From: Bacteroidetes bacterium GWB2_32_14
Lineage (GTDB): Bacteria > Bacteroidota > Bacteroidia > Bacteroidales > UBA12077
Assembly (NCBI GenBank): GCA_001768235.1
Contig: MENK01000033.1
Location: 19,126 to 83,125, forward strand
Length of the DNA: 64,000 nucleotides
Direction of reading: 5' to 3'
Shown one piece after another: positions 26,072-35,082 of the stretch. The position numbers were made by a program, and so were the translations under genes. Positions within the stretch are counted from its first letter, which is position 1. The number at the start of each line of letters is the position of its first letter. Under the pieces are notes generated by a model. The model was not told where the DNA came from, ran no database searches, and saw only the letters and a program-made list of their open reading frames with translations.

Positions 26072-26100
26072 TTGTAATGTTTTTATTTTTCATTCGTCTT
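26072..26100 (+). promoter_or_regulatory. Candidate ECF-type promoter
   Basis: TTGTAATG at 26072-26079 and CGTCTT at 26095-26100, 15 bp apart, resemble the -35 and -10 of many ECF sigma factors. The 16-nt string TATTTTTCATTCGTCT overlapping it recurs at 26707-26722 before the sigma gene with one change. The start codon is 58 bp downstream. Confidence 0.4.
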
Positions 26101-26157
26101 GTTTTTGAATTAAGCTTAATTAATTATTATTCAATAACATTTTAAAAAGTAAAAATT

Positions 26158-26667
26158 ATGAAAAAAATAGTATTAATATCGCTAATAGCATTGTTCCCGG
26201 TTATTTTAAACGCTCAGGACTTTGTAGATAACCTGATTCAAAAATACCAGGGTAAAAGTGGTTTTACAACCGTTCTGATTAACAAAAATCTTTTCGATAT
26301 TGCCATTGCAATTGAAGATGATGAAGATCTTCAAAAAATGAAAAATATGATTGAAAACATCAGGATAATTGCAATGGAAAGCGATTCAATTAAAAACGTT
26401 AATTTCTATAAAGAAATAATCTCTCAGGTTAATGTAAATTCGTACAAAGAGTTAATGAAAGTAAAAGAATCAGACCAGGATGTAATATTCTATGCAAAGT
26501 ATAACGATAATATAATAGAAGAATTATTGTTAATTGCAGGGGGAAATGATGACAATGCCGTGATTAGCATTAAAGGTAAAATCAATTTGAAAGATATGGC
26601 TCAGCTTTCAAAATCTGTAAAGATTTCGGGTTTTGAACATATGGATAAATTAAGTGATGTCGATTAG
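26158..26667 (+). CDS. DUF4252 protein, first of three
   Basis: A 169-residue exported protein with a signal peptide (MKKIVLISLIALFPVILNAQ). The body is the DUF4252 domain: YQGKSGFTTVLINKNLFDIA at the front, SYKELMKVKESDQDVIFY in the middle, ELLLIAGGNDDNAVISIKG near the end, closing KISGFEHMDKL. The function of DUF4252 is unknown; members often travel with ECF sigma factors, as here. It has its own promoter and terminator just before the sigma operon and resembles the protein at 27836 closely. Confidence 0.85.
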   Translation: MKKIVLISLIALFPVILNAQDFVDNLIQKYQGKSGFTTVLINKNLFDIAIAIEDDEDLQKMKNMIENIRIIAMESDSIKNVNFYKEIISQVNVNSYKELMKVKESDQDVIFYAKYNDNIIEELLLIAGGNDDNAVISIKGKINLKDMAQLSKSVKISGFEHMDKLSDVD

Positions 26668-26695
26668 AAAAGGGAGTAAAATCTCCCTTTTTTCT
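26666..26695 (+). terminator. Terminator after the first DUF4252 gene
   Basis: AAAAGGGAG-TAAAAT-CTCCCTTTTTT directly at the stop codon; nine-pair stem followed by T-run. Confidence 0.85.
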
Positions 26696-26706
26696 AAATT
26701 TATTTG

Positions 26707-26722
26707 TATTTTTCATTGGTCT
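26707..26722 (+). promoter_or_regulatory. Repeat of the candidate ECF promoter core before the sigma gene
   Basis: TATTTTTCATTGGTCT matches 15 of 16 bases of 26084-26099. It ends 13 bp before the sigma factor ATG at 26736, so the leader would be very short if it is a -10 region. Confidence 0.35.
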
Positions 26723-26735
26723 GATTTTTAACTGA

Positions 26736-27290
26736 ATGGATACTGAAGCTTTTAAAATACGCGTAATACCTCTTAATCGAAAACTGAATGCTTTTGCGTT
26801 AAAGTTCTTAAATGATGTAGATGAAGCTAAAGATGCTATTCAGGAAATATATATTAAATTATGGAATATGCGAGGTGAGCTTGAAAAATATAACAGTATA
26901 GAAGCACTGGCTATGAAAATGACCCGTAATTTATGTCTCGATAAAATCAAGTTAAAAAAAACAATCCTTATAAATACATCTATTCAAAACAAGCTTGAGA
27001 ATAATTATAATGATGATACGCTAATTGAAAAGGAACAGGATATAATATCAGCAGCAAACAGGGCAAAAAAAATTATAGATCAACTTGAAGAACCTCAAAA
27101 AACAATTATGCAATTAAGAGATATTCAAGGTTATGATTACGAAGAAATAGCAGAAATTCTGAATATGAATATCAATACAATCAGGGTTTCTTTGTCAAGG
27201 GCAAGAAAAAAAGTAAAAGAAGTACTAATGAATACCTATTACAATCATGAAAAAGCCGGAAATAAAAACTCTATTAGAGAAATATTATAA
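26736..27290 (+). CDS. ECF RNA polymerase sigma factor
   Basis: A 184-residue sigma-70 family factor with region 2 (FLNDVDEAKDAIQEIYIKLWNM, RNLCLDKIKL) and region 4 (LEEPQKTIMQLRDIQGYDYEEIAEILNMNINTIRVSLSRARKKVKEVL). It initiates a set of genes in answer to an envelope signal. Its end overlaps the start of the next gene by 44 bp, which couples translation to the anti-sigma candidate. The 16-nt element upstream, shared with the DUF4252 gene at 26158, suggests autoregulation. Confidence 0.93.
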   Translation: MDTEAFKIRVIPLNRKLNAFALKFLNDVDEAKDAIQEIYIKLWNMRGELEKYNSIEALAMKMTRNLCLDKIKLKKTILINTSIQNKLENNYNDDTLIEKEQDIISAANRAKKIIDQLEEPQKTIMQLRDIQGYDYEEIAEILNMNINTIRVSLSRARKKVKEVLMNTYYNHEKAGNKNSIREIL

Positions 27291-27834
27291 AGGGGAAACA
27301 AATTTAGAAGAGGAAGGTATTCTTATTGAATATTTTTCTGGTAAAAACATTGATTCTGAGTTTATTTCAGATAAAGAGTTTTTTACATTTCTAATAAAAG
27401 AAAGGGAAAATCAATCTTCAATAGAAGATTTGTCTGAACCAATATGGAAAAATATTGAAGAATATGAAAATCACAATAAATATAAATCATTAAAAAACAA
27501 AACATTATACAGAATCACTTTGGCTATTGCTGCAAGTTTAATCATAGCAATGGTATCAGTAAGTATTTTCAAACATGAATTATTCACTAAAAAAAATCAA
27601 ATCCAATTTACCGATACCTATAATAATCCTGAATTAGCCTATATTGAAGCAAAAAAAGCTTTGTTATTTGTATCAGAGAAACTGAATAAGGGAACTAATC
27701 ATATTGAAAATTTGAATTCTTTTGAAAAGGGGACTAAAGATTTAAAACTAATTGAAAATTTCGACAAAGGCTTGAATGAACTTAAACCAGTAAAATCAAT
27801 TGAAGTAGTAAACAAATACATAAAAAATAAATAA
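27247..27834 (+). CDS. Putative anti-sigma factor, single-pass membrane protein
   Basis: A 195-residue protein starting inside the end of the sigma gene. Residues 1-80 are hydrophilic and cytoplasmic (MKKPEIKTLLEKYYKGETNLEEEG), where an anti-sigma domain would bind the sigma factor; one membrane segment follows at about 86-107 (YRITLAIAASLIIAMVSVSIF); the rest is a periplasmic tail without FecR motifs. No zinc-binding ZAS motif is visible. The anti-sigma role rests on topology and overlap with the sigma gene. Confidence 0.6.
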   Translation: MKKPEIKTLLEKYYKGETNLEEEGILIEYFSGKNIDSEFISDKEFFTFLIKERENQSSIEDLSEPIWKNIEEYENHNKYKSLKNKTLYRITLAIAASLIIAMVSVSIFKHELFTKKNQIQFTDTYNNPELAYIEAKKALLFVSEKLNKGTNHIENLNSFEKGTKDLKLIENFDKGLNELKPVKSIEVVNKYIKNK

Positions 27835-27835
27835 A

Positions 27836-28348
27836 ATGAAAAATCTATTTTTTTTAATCAGCATTTTTCTCTTCTCCGGAGTATTAAATGCACAGAATAC
27901 ACCTGTTGATCAGTTGTTCGATAAATACAGCGGGAAAGAGGGTTTTACATCAGTTTATATTACCAGTTATATGTTTAGTATGTTTTCTGATGTTGAAAGC
28001 GAGGATCCTGAATTTGATGAATTAATTAAGAATCTAAAAGCAATAAAAATTCTTGCTACTGACGAAACTTATTCTGGAAATATTAATTTCTTCAAGGAAA
28101 TTATTGATAAATTGCCAAAGGACCAATACAAAGAATTAATGGTTATTAAAGAAAAAGACCAGGATATTAAATTTCTGGTAAATGAAAAAAATGGTAAAAT
28201 AATTGAGTTACTTTTAATTGCAGGAGGTGCGAATGAAAATGCGTTAATTAGTATTCAGGGCAATATTGATTTAAAAAACATTTCAAAACTATCAAAATCC
28301 ATGAAAATTGATGGTTTAGAACATCTTGAAGAAATTGATAAAAAATAA
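27836..28348 (+). CDS. DUF4252 protein, second of three
   Basis: A 170-residue exported protein, signal peptide MKNLFFLISIFLFSGVLNAQ, then DUF4252: KYSGKEGFTSVYITSYMFSMF, QYKELMVIKEKDQDIKFLV, ELLLIAGGANENALISIQG, KIDGLEHLEEI. It is the closest relative of the 26158 protein in this window, so the cluster arose by duplication. It starts 1 bp after the anti-sigma candidate, and so is in the sigma operon. Function unknown. Confidence 0.85.
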   Translation: MKNLFFLISIFLFSGVLNAQNTPVDQLFDKYSGKEGFTSVYITSYMFSMFSDVESEDPEFDELIKNLKAIKILATDETYSGNINFFKEIIDKLPKDQYKELMVIKEKDQDIKFLVNEKNGKIIELLLIAGGANENALISIQGNIDLKNISKLSKSMKIDGLEHLEEIDKK

Positions 28349-28353
28349 AAACG

Positions 28354-28875
28354 ATGAAAAAACAGTGTTTATTGATTGTAGCTTTCACCTTGTTCCTGTT
28401 TTCCTGCGTAAAAGAAAACAGGATTGGATTTAAAGAAAAAGACATGTTTGAAGAATATGAAGCACAGGAAGGGTTTGTTGTATTTCACTTACCACCGGTA
28501 CTTTTAAGAATTTTTCTTTCTTCAGCAAATGAAAATGCTCCAAACCAAACCGATTTGCTCGATAAAATTGATGTTTTTAAAGTCCTGTTATTCGAAGAAA
28601 ACGAGAAATCAATAAAATTAGATGATTTAAAAACAAACTTTATTCAAAAAATACCAGGCAATAAGTTTGTTCTTTTAACACAGGTTACCGAAACCAATAA
28701 TCAGGTTTCAATTTATGTGAAAGATGAGAAAAATAGTATTCGTGAAATTTTTATGATGGTTCTATCTGAAAAAGAGTTGTTTTGTATTAGCTGCACAGGT
28801 AATTTTAACAAAGAAGATGCTTTCAGGTTATATAGCTCAATTAATATGTCTAAGTTAAAAGAACAAAGTAAATGA
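28354..28875 (+). CDS. DUF4252-like lipoprotein, third of three
   Basis: A 173-residue lipoprotein: signal peptide MKKQCLLIVAFTLFLFSC with Cys18 as lipid site. The body keeps the DUF4252 plan but is divergent (YEAQEGFVVFHLPPVLLRIFL, FVLLTQVTETNNQVSIYV, EIFMMVLSEKELFCISCTG). Being lipidated, it would be anchored in a membrane, while the two sister proteins are free. It is 5 bp after the second and closes the operon. A surface or periplasmic sensor complex with the anti-sigma is an inference only. Confidence 0.75.
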   Translation: MKKQCLLIVAFTLFLFSCVKENRIGFKEKDMFEEYEAQEGFVVFHLPPVLLRIFLSSANENAPNQTDLLDKIDVFKVLLFEENEKSIKLDDLKTNFIQKIPGNKFVLLTQVTETNNQVSIYVKDEKNSIREIFMMVLSEKELFCISCTGNFNKEDAFRLYSSINMSKLKEQSK

Positions 28876-29123
28876 TAAGTTGTTATATGATTAAATTATA
28901 ATAAATAAGCGGACTGTTATTCGCTTATTTTTTTGGCATAAATATTGATTAACATGAAAGAAATTAAGATTATCTAAGTGTAACTGAAATTAATAACCAG
29001 TCGTATAAAGATTGTGTTAAAAAAAAATATATTATAAATATCTTTGAAACTATTTATTAAATTTTTACATCTTATTATCGTATAATCGAAAATAAATTTT
29101 ACTAACCAAAACAATAAAAAATT

Positions 29124-30251
29124 ATGAAAAACACAAAAAAATTATTTGCAATGATGCTGATGGTTTTATCAGTATTTTTCTTTGCATGTAGTGATGATGA
29201 AAAAGAACCATTATCACCGGAAAGCGCAAAAACGGCATTAAATAATATGGATGATGAAATGGTTGCCGATATGGACGAAATGCTCAATTCTGATGGTTTT
29301 AAAGCTATGCAGGCTTTAAATAGCATGGATGATCCTTTTGCAGTTTACGAGTCGAATACCAGAACTTCTGTATTACCAAATATAGAAGAATATCTTATTC
29401 CATTTATTAAAACCAATAAAACAAAATCTGCTTACGAAGTAAATGAATTTGTATTTAGTGAATGGACAGGTACATATACCTGGGATAATGAACAAGGACT
29501 TTGGAATCCGTCAGATATACAAACGGATAGAATTATACTTATATTCCCATCAGACACGAACAACATGGGTGTTAATGATGCAACTTTAACTATCTATAAT
29601 TATGAAGAACAGCTATTTGTTGATGATTATGATGAATATTATCAACCAACGGCTATTTCTGCAGATTTATATATTGGTAGTTTAAAACTTGCCGAGATTA
29701 CATTAAGTGCAACATGGGCAACAGATGGCTCACCCGAAGATCTTGATATTAGTGTTTATTTAAACCCATTCACGTTTAGTGGTAATTTAGCGATGGGAGA
29801 AACATCTGCTGAAGCAAATTTCTCAATTCTGTTAAATACTACAAAAATTTTCTCTGTAGGCGTTGATGCTACATTTACAGATGCTACAAAAGAAACTCCT
29901 AAAAAAATAAGCGGTTATGTACAATACAGAGAAATTAAAGTGTCTGCAAGTGTTAATGTTTCAAATATAATAACAATAATTCAAGAAATTGAAGCAGGAA
30001 CATCACCATATACAACAACAGAAGAATTAATAGGTGCTATTAATGATGAGATTGATGCAAAAATAACTAAAGATGGTGCACTCGTTGCAGATATTGAGTT
30101 AGAATATGATTCAGCTTCAGAAAGTGATTTTCCTGTTACAGTTGTATTAGTATTCAGTGATGGAAGTTCAGAACCTGCACAACCATATTTTGAAGATTTT
30201 GTAGCAAGTATTGAAGAATTTATTGATTTTCTTGATATATATTTCAGTTAA
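29124..30251 (+). CDS. Lipoprotein of unknown function, Asp/Glu-rich
   Basis: A 375-residue protein. Signal peptide with lipobox (SVFFFACSDD, Cys22). The body is acidic and rich in Thr, Ser and Asn, with alternating beta-like strands (YLIPFIKTNKTKSAYEVNEFVF, DATLTIYNYEEQLFVDDY, EITLSATWATDG, VSASVNVSNIITIIQEIEAG). I recognise no family. It has its own terminator and lies 248 bp after the sigma operon, so it is probably separate. The N-terminal region after the lipid site (NNMDDEMVADMDEML) may be a flexible tether. Confidence 0.65.
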   Translation: MKNTKKLFAMMLMVLSVFFFACSDDEKEPLSPESAKTALNNMDDEMVADMDEMLNSDGFKAMQALNSMDDPFAVYESNTRTSVLPNIEEYLIPFIKTNKTKSAYEVNEFVFSEWTGTYTWDNEQGLWNPSDIQTDRIILIFPSDTNNMGVNDATLTIYNYEEQLFVDDYDEYYQPTAISADLYIGSLKLAEITLSATWATDGSPEDLDISVYLNPFTFSGNLAMGETSAEANFSILLNTTKIFSVGVDATFTDATKETPKKISGYVQYREIKVSASVNVSNIITIIQEIEAGTSPYTTTEELIGAINDEIDAKITKDGALVADIELEYDSASESDFPVTVVLVFSDGSSEPAQPYFEDFVASIEEFIDFLDIYFS

Positions 30252-30271
30252 ATATGAAATATGAAGAAACT

Positions 30272-30296
30272 AAAAGGGCTTTTAGCCCTTTTTTTA
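30272..30296 (+). terminator. Terminator after the 375-residue lipoprotein
   Basis: AAAAGGGCT-TTT-AGCCC followed by eight T; 21 bp beyond the stop. Confidence 0.85.
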
Positions 30297-30333
30297 TGCT
30301 GTTAACATACCTTTCTTTTTAAAATTAAATAGG

Positions 30334-30729
30334 ATGAATAAAGAACAATTAATTAAAGAGTTAGCATTTAAAGCATCAAGAAGTAGTGGGAGTGGAGGTC
30401 AAAATGTAAATAAAGTTTCAACAAAAGTTGAGTTGCGATTCAATATAGATAAATCACTAGAACTAAATAAAGATGAGAAAGATAGGATTAAATTAAAATT
30501 AAAAAACAGGATTTCAAATGAGGAAATTCTAATTATAACTTCAGATTCAGAACGAACACAACTGGGAAATAAAAAGAAAGTAATTGAATTATTTTTTGAA
30601 TTAATAGAAAAAGCAATTAAAAAGCCTAAAAAAAGGTTAAAAACAAAACCTTCTAAAATATCTGTTGAAAAACGTTTAAATGAAAAGAAAATTCAATCAG
30701 AAAAGAAAAAAAATAGAAGTTTGGAATAA
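30334..30729 (+). CDS. arfB: ArfB-type peptidyl-tRNA hydrolase (ribosome rescue)
   Basis: A 131-residue release-factor-like protein that frees ribosomes stalled on mRNA lacking a stop codon. The GGQ catalytic motif is residues 21-23 in SSGSGGQNVNKVSTKVELRF. The C-terminal tail is long and very basic (KKPKKRLKTKPSKISVEKRL), which in ArfB enters the empty mRNA channel. No codon-recognition domain is present, which sets it apart from prfA/prfB. It stands alone before tRNA-Gly. Confidence 0.93.
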   Translation: MNKEQLIKELAFKASRSSGSGGQNVNKVSTKVELRFNIDKSLELNKDEKDRIKLKLKNRISNEEILIITSDSERTQLGNKKKVIELFFELIEKAIKKPKKRLKTKPSKISVEKRLNEKKIQSEKKKNRSLE

Positions 30730-30734
30730 AAAAG

Positions 30735-30807
<73 letters not shown>

Positions 30808-31025
30808 AATTTGTCACAAAAATATTGAAAATATTAAAATTATAAAATATTAGACAATATAATTTCAATTAAAATTAAATCTAAAAATTACCCAGAAAAT
30901 ATAATTTGTAATTTATTGAATATTAGATTGTATTTAATTCATAAAGTCATATAATTAATATTATGTTAAATAAATTATACTAAAATATGGGGAAGCTTAA
31001 ATGAACTCCCCCCTATATAAAAATA

Positions 31026-32189
31026 TTATTTATTTAATATTTCCATTATTTTATCATATTTTTCTGTCATTTTTAATCGATAATATAACGTTTTTAAAGT
31101 ATTTGCAATACTCATATCGTCAGGATGTAACTCGAAAGATTTTTCGATATATGGTATTGCTTCTTCAAATTTTTTATCAGCAACAAGTTTAGCTTCTTCG
31201 TATTTTTTGTTATCTTTTATTTGATTAGCAATATCTGTTAATTCAACACCTTCGTTAAAATACAATACTCCTAAATTATAATAAGCTTCAAAGAAATTAG
31301 GATCTAACTCAATTGCTTTTAAATATTTTAATTTAGCTTCTTCTTTATTACCAGTTTTGTCATATAAATGAGCTTCTGCAGTATAAAATTGTGGATTATT
31401 GGGATCATTTTCTCTTGCTAATTTTAAATATTCAAAAGCCTGATCAGGATTATTTGATTCTAATAAATAATAATTAATTATACCTCCTAATAATCCCTGA
31501 TTTGACGGGTATTTTTCATACCCAGTCTTCAATAAATTTAAATAATTAATTGTATCACCTTTACTTTTATAACATTCAGCAGTGATTGCATATGTATCAC
31601 CTTTACCAAAATTATATTTTATAGCTTCATTAAAATATTTTATAGCCCCGTCCCAATTCTGGTATCTATAAGCCATTAATGCTGTATTATAAATTATTGC
31701 AGTATCTACTACTCCCCCAAAAATAGGCATTTGATTTACTTCTATAGCTTTTTCAAAATATTTAAAAGCATTTGAAAAATCATTTTCGTTATATGCTTCA
31801 ATTCCTTTATTTATAATTGCATTTGATAATGAAATTAAGCTGGCATCAATAGTTGTCTTAAAGCTCGAACCATCCTTCATATAATATGCTTTTTTATAAC
31901 TATCAAAAGCTTTTATAAAAGGATATTCAACAAGGTTTTTAAATTGTTCATCCTGAGAATTACCAATTGCTTGATACAAAACTCCATATGTATAATAAGT
32001 TTTAGCCCAATCTTTTGTTGTTGCTTCTTCAGCTGCAACATTTAATGCTTTTAATGCAGTATCAAGTTTTTCTCCTTGCTGGGCCCATGTAAATGCTTTA
32101 TTCACATATTTTTTTTGTGCGTAAACACTGTTTAGAGTAAATACAGTTGTTAAAACAACTATAGATGTTACTAAAAAATATTTTTTCAT
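31026..32189 (-). CDS. Exported tetratricopeptide repeat protein
   Basis: A 387-residue protein with signal peptide MKKYFLVTSIVVLTTVF and at least five TPR units, for example NDFSNAFKYFEKAIEVNQ, QNWDGAIKYFNEAIKYNFGKG, NPDQAFEYLKLARENDPNNPQ, GNKEEAKLKYLKAIELDPNFFEAYYNLGVLYF and EEAIPYIEKSFELHPDDM. TPR arrays bind peptide partners; this one works in the periplasm. Located 83 bp downstream of gyrA on the same strand, possibly co-transcribed. The partner is unknown. Confidence 0.88.
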   Translation of the reverse strand: MKKYFLVTSIVVLTTVFTLNSVYAQKKYVNKAFTWAQQGEKLDTALKALNVAAEEATTKDWAKTYYTYGVLYQAIGNSQDEQFKNLVEYPFIKAFDSYKKAYYMKDGSSFKTTIDASLISLSNAIINKGIEAYNENDFSNAFKYFEKAIEVNQMPIFGGVVDTAIIYNTALMAYRYQNWDGAIKYFNEAIKYNFGKGDTYAITAECYKSKGDTINYLNLLKTGYEKYPSNQGLLGGIINYYLLESNNPDQAFEYLKLARENDPNNPQFYTAEAHLYDKTGNKEEAKLKYLKAIELDPNFFEAYYNLGVLYFNEGVELTDIANQIKDNKKYEEAKLVADKKFEEAIPYIEKSFELHPDDMSIANTLKTLYYRLKMTEKYDKIMEILNK

Positions 32190-32272
32190 TTTTGTTAAGG
32201 TTTTTTATTATTAAAAAATTTTTTCAAAAATAGGATAATAAAATTTCATGCCAAAATAATAAATAAATTTAA

Positions 32273-34762
32273 TTATTCTTCACTTGGTTCAATATCAGTT
32301 TCAGTAATTTCAATATCATCATCTGTTTTTTCAATTTGAGCTACAGCAGCAATTGAATCATTGTTTTTAAGATTTATTAATCTTACTCCCTGTGTCGCTC
32401 TTCCGCTTACTCTTAAATTGGAAACAGCTATTCTGAGAGTTAAACCTGATCGGTTAATAATCATGAGATCTACTGTATCGTCAACACCTTTTATGGTTAT
32501 TAATTTTCCTGTTTTTTCAGTAATATTAATTGTTTTAACACCTTTTCCTCCCCTGTTGGTAATTCGATAGTCTTCAATATTAGAACGTTTTCCGTAACCG
32601 TTTTCAGACACCACAAGTATTTCATTATCAATCGCCTCAACGTAAACCATACCTACAACTTCGTCATCCGGTTTACTAAGTGTTATCCCTCTTACTCCTG
32701 CTCCTGTCCTGCCAATTGATCTAACTTTACTTTCGTTAAAACGAACTGCTTTTCCTTCGCGGGTAGCTAAAATAATATCACTTTTACCATTAGTTAATTT
32801 AGCTTGCAATAAATGGTCATCTTCTTTTATTGTAATAGCATTAACACCATTTTGACGAGGTCTTGAATACTCTTTTAATGATGTTTTTTTAATTATTCCT
32901 TTTTTGGTGCACATTACAATAAAATTGTTTTCTAAATATTCTTTATCAGTAAGATTTTTAACATTAATATATGCTTTAACTTTATCATCAGGCTCAATAT
33001 GAATAATATTCTGTATTGCTCTGCCTTTTGAGTTTTTTGCTCCTTCAGGTATTTCATAAACCTTTAACCAAAAGCATCTTCCTTTTTCTGTAAAAAACAA
33101 CATGGTATTATGCATTGATGCAATAAACATGTGTTCCAGAAAATCTTCATCTCTGGTTGTACTTCCTTTGGCTCCGACTCCACCCCTGTTTTGAGTCCTG
33201 AATTCAGTAACCGGAGTTCTTTTTATGTAGCCTAAATGAGAAATTGTAACAACCATGTCTTCATCGACATAGAAATCTTCAGGATTAAATTCACCTTCGT
33301 CAGGTACAATTTCTGTCCTTCGGTCATCACCAAAATGATCTTTAATTTCAAGCAATTCGTCTTTAATAATTTTCATACGAAGGACTATATCTTCGAGAAT
33401 TGTTTTTAAGTAGGCAATTAATTTTTGCAGTTCAGCATATTCTTCTTTTATTTTTTCTCTTTCAAGCCCGGTAAGTTTTTGAAGACGCATGTCGAGAATT
33501 GCCTTTGCCTGAATCTCAGATAGTTCAAATTTCATCATTAATCCATCTTTGGCTTCTTCGGGTGTTTTTGAAGCCCTAATAAGGCTAATAACTTCATCAA
33601 GATGATCGAGAGCTATAAGTAAACCCTCAAGAATATGTGCTTTTTTCTCTGCTTGTTCTAATTCATAATGAGTTCTACGAATAACAACTTCATGCCTATG
33701 AGCAACAAAATATTCTATTAATTGTTTTAAATTTAATACTTTAGGGCGGCCTTTAACCAAGGCAATACTATTAACATTAAAGCTTGTTTGTAATTGGGTG
33801 TATTTAAATAATTTGTTTAATACAACATTTGCCATAGTATCTCTTCGGATATCATATACTATGCGCATTCCAGTTCTATCAGATTCATCATTAATATTGG
33901 TAATTCCGTCAATTTTCTTTTCGTTAACAAGTTCGGCTGTTTTTTTAATTAACTCAGCTTTATTTACCATGTAAGGAATTTCAGTAACTATTATTCGTTC
34001 CCTGCCATTTGCTTCTGTTTCTATTTCTACTTTTGAACGAATAAGTATTCTCCCTCTTCCTGTTTCATATGCATCTTTAAATCCCTGTAAGCCGTAAATA
34101 ATTCCACCCGTAGGGAAATCAGGAGCTTTTATTATATCTATAAGATTCTGAATATCAATATTATTATCATCGATATATGCAACGATTGCATTAATCGTAT
34201 CGGTTAAATTATGAGGAGCCATATTTGTAGCCATACCCACTGCTATTCCTGAAGTACCATTTACCAGTAATGTTGGAATACGTGTTGGTAAAACTGTTGG
34301 TTCTTCAATAGTATCATCAAAATTTAATTGAAAATCAACTGTATTTTTCTCAATGTCCCGAAGTGTTTCTTCGGTAATTTTTTGCATACGGGCTTCTGTA
34401 TAACGCATAGCTGCAGGGCTATCCCCATCAACAGATCCAAAGTTTCCCTGACCATCTACAAGAGGGTATCTTAATGACCATGGTTGGGCCATTCTTACCA
34501 TTGCTTCATAAACAGATGAATCACCATGCGGGTGAAATTTACCCAAAACCTCTCCGACTATTCTGGCAGATTTCTTATATGGCTTGTTTGACATTACACC
34601 TAATTCCGACATACCAAATAATACTCTTCGATGCACAGGTTTTAACCCGTCTCTTACATCTGGTAATGCCCTGGATACAATAACCGACATTGAATAATCA
34701 ATGTAGGCTGTTTTCATTTCCTCTTCAATATTTACTTTTAATATTCTTTCGCCTTCAATCAT
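32273..34762 (-). CDS. gyrA: DNA gyrase subunit A
   Basis: An 829-residue type II topoisomerase subunit that breaks and rejoins DNA to add negative supercoils. The catalytic Tyr is in [10 protein letters not shown]. The quinolone-resistance region reads [19 protein letters not shown], with Ser at the residue equivalent to E. coli Ser83 and Glu at the Asp87 equivalent, so no classic resistance change at Ser. The C-terminal half has the six-blade beta-pinwheel repeats with the GyrA box-like [14 protein letters not shown] short acidic tail ([12 protein letters not shown]) ends the protein. Starts at [20 protein letters not shown]. Confidence 0.97.
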   Translation of the reverse strand: MIEGERILKVNIEEEMKTAYIDYSMSVIVSRALPDVRDGLKPVHRRVLFGMSELGVMSNKPYKKSARIVGEVLGKFHPHGDSSVYEAMVRMAQPWSLRYPLVDGQGNFGSVDGDSPAAMRYTEARMQKITEETLRDIEKNTVDFQLNFDDTIEEPTVLPTRIPTLLVNGTSGIAVGMATNMAPHNLTDTINAIVAYIDDNNIDIQNLIDIIKAPDFPTGGIIYGLQGFKDAYETGRGRILIRSKVEIETEANGRERIIVTEIPYMVNKAELIKKTAELVNEKKIDGITNINDESDRTGMRIVYDIRRDTMANVVLNKLFKYTQLQTSFNVNSIALVKGRPKVLNLKQLIEYFVAHRHEVVIRRTHYELEQAEKKAHILEGLLIALDHLDEVISLIRASKTPEEAKDGLMMKFELSEIQAKAILDMRLQKLTGLEREKIKEEYAELQKLIAYLKTILEDIVLRMKIIKDELLEIKDHFGDDRRTEIVPDEGEFNPEDFYVDEDMVVTISHLGYIKRTPVTEFRTQNRGGVGAKGSTTRDEDFLEHMFIASMHNTMLFFTEKGRCFWLKVYEIPEGAKNSKGRAIQNIIHIEPDDKVKAYINVKNLTDKEYLENNFIVMCTKKGIIKKTSLKEYSRPRQNGVNAITIKEDDHLLQAKLTNGKSDIILATREGKAVRFNESKVRSIGRTGAGVRGITLSKPDDEVVGMVYVEAIDNEILVVSENGYGKRSNIEDYRITNRGGKGVKTINITEKTGKLITIKGVDDTVDLMIINRSGLTLRIAVSNLRVSGRATQGVRLINLKNNDSIAAVAQIEKTDDDIEITETDIEPSEE

Positions 34763-35082
34763 TTTATTTAAAGTTTAAAATATCATCCTTTTTTAAAATT
34801 CATACAAAATTACGAAAAATAGGCAGATAAAAATGAATAAAAAACTTTTAAGAAACATGTTTTATCAACATGTTTTTGTTTAAAACAAACAGGTTGATTT
34901 TACAGATATTTTCAATCATTATTAACAATTCTGAACAAGTTGATATTTAGTTTGTTTTAGGATGTGAAAAAATAATGCTAACTTGTATCATATATTAACT
35001 AAATATTGTCGTATTTATTTTTTAATTTTATCAATAGATAGTTATTTTTGTGAACTCTAATTTATTTTGATATTTTATATTT
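34763..35082. other. Divergent gyrA-clpC promoter region
   Basis: This 320-bp AT-rich gap must hold promoters for both gyrA (leftward) and clpC (rightward). Visible are an inverted repeat AAACATGT/ACATGTTT at 34853-34875 and a string TATTTTTG at 35043-35050 that matches the Bacteroidota -7 element TAnnTTTG about 35 bp before clpC, though no good -33 partner is placed. No gene is seen. Confidence 0.5.

Noticed and set aside
30985..31015. Hairpin GGGGA/TCCCC after the TPR gene as a terminator
   Set aside because: Stem is only about five pairs with a long loop and no T-run on the leftward strand.
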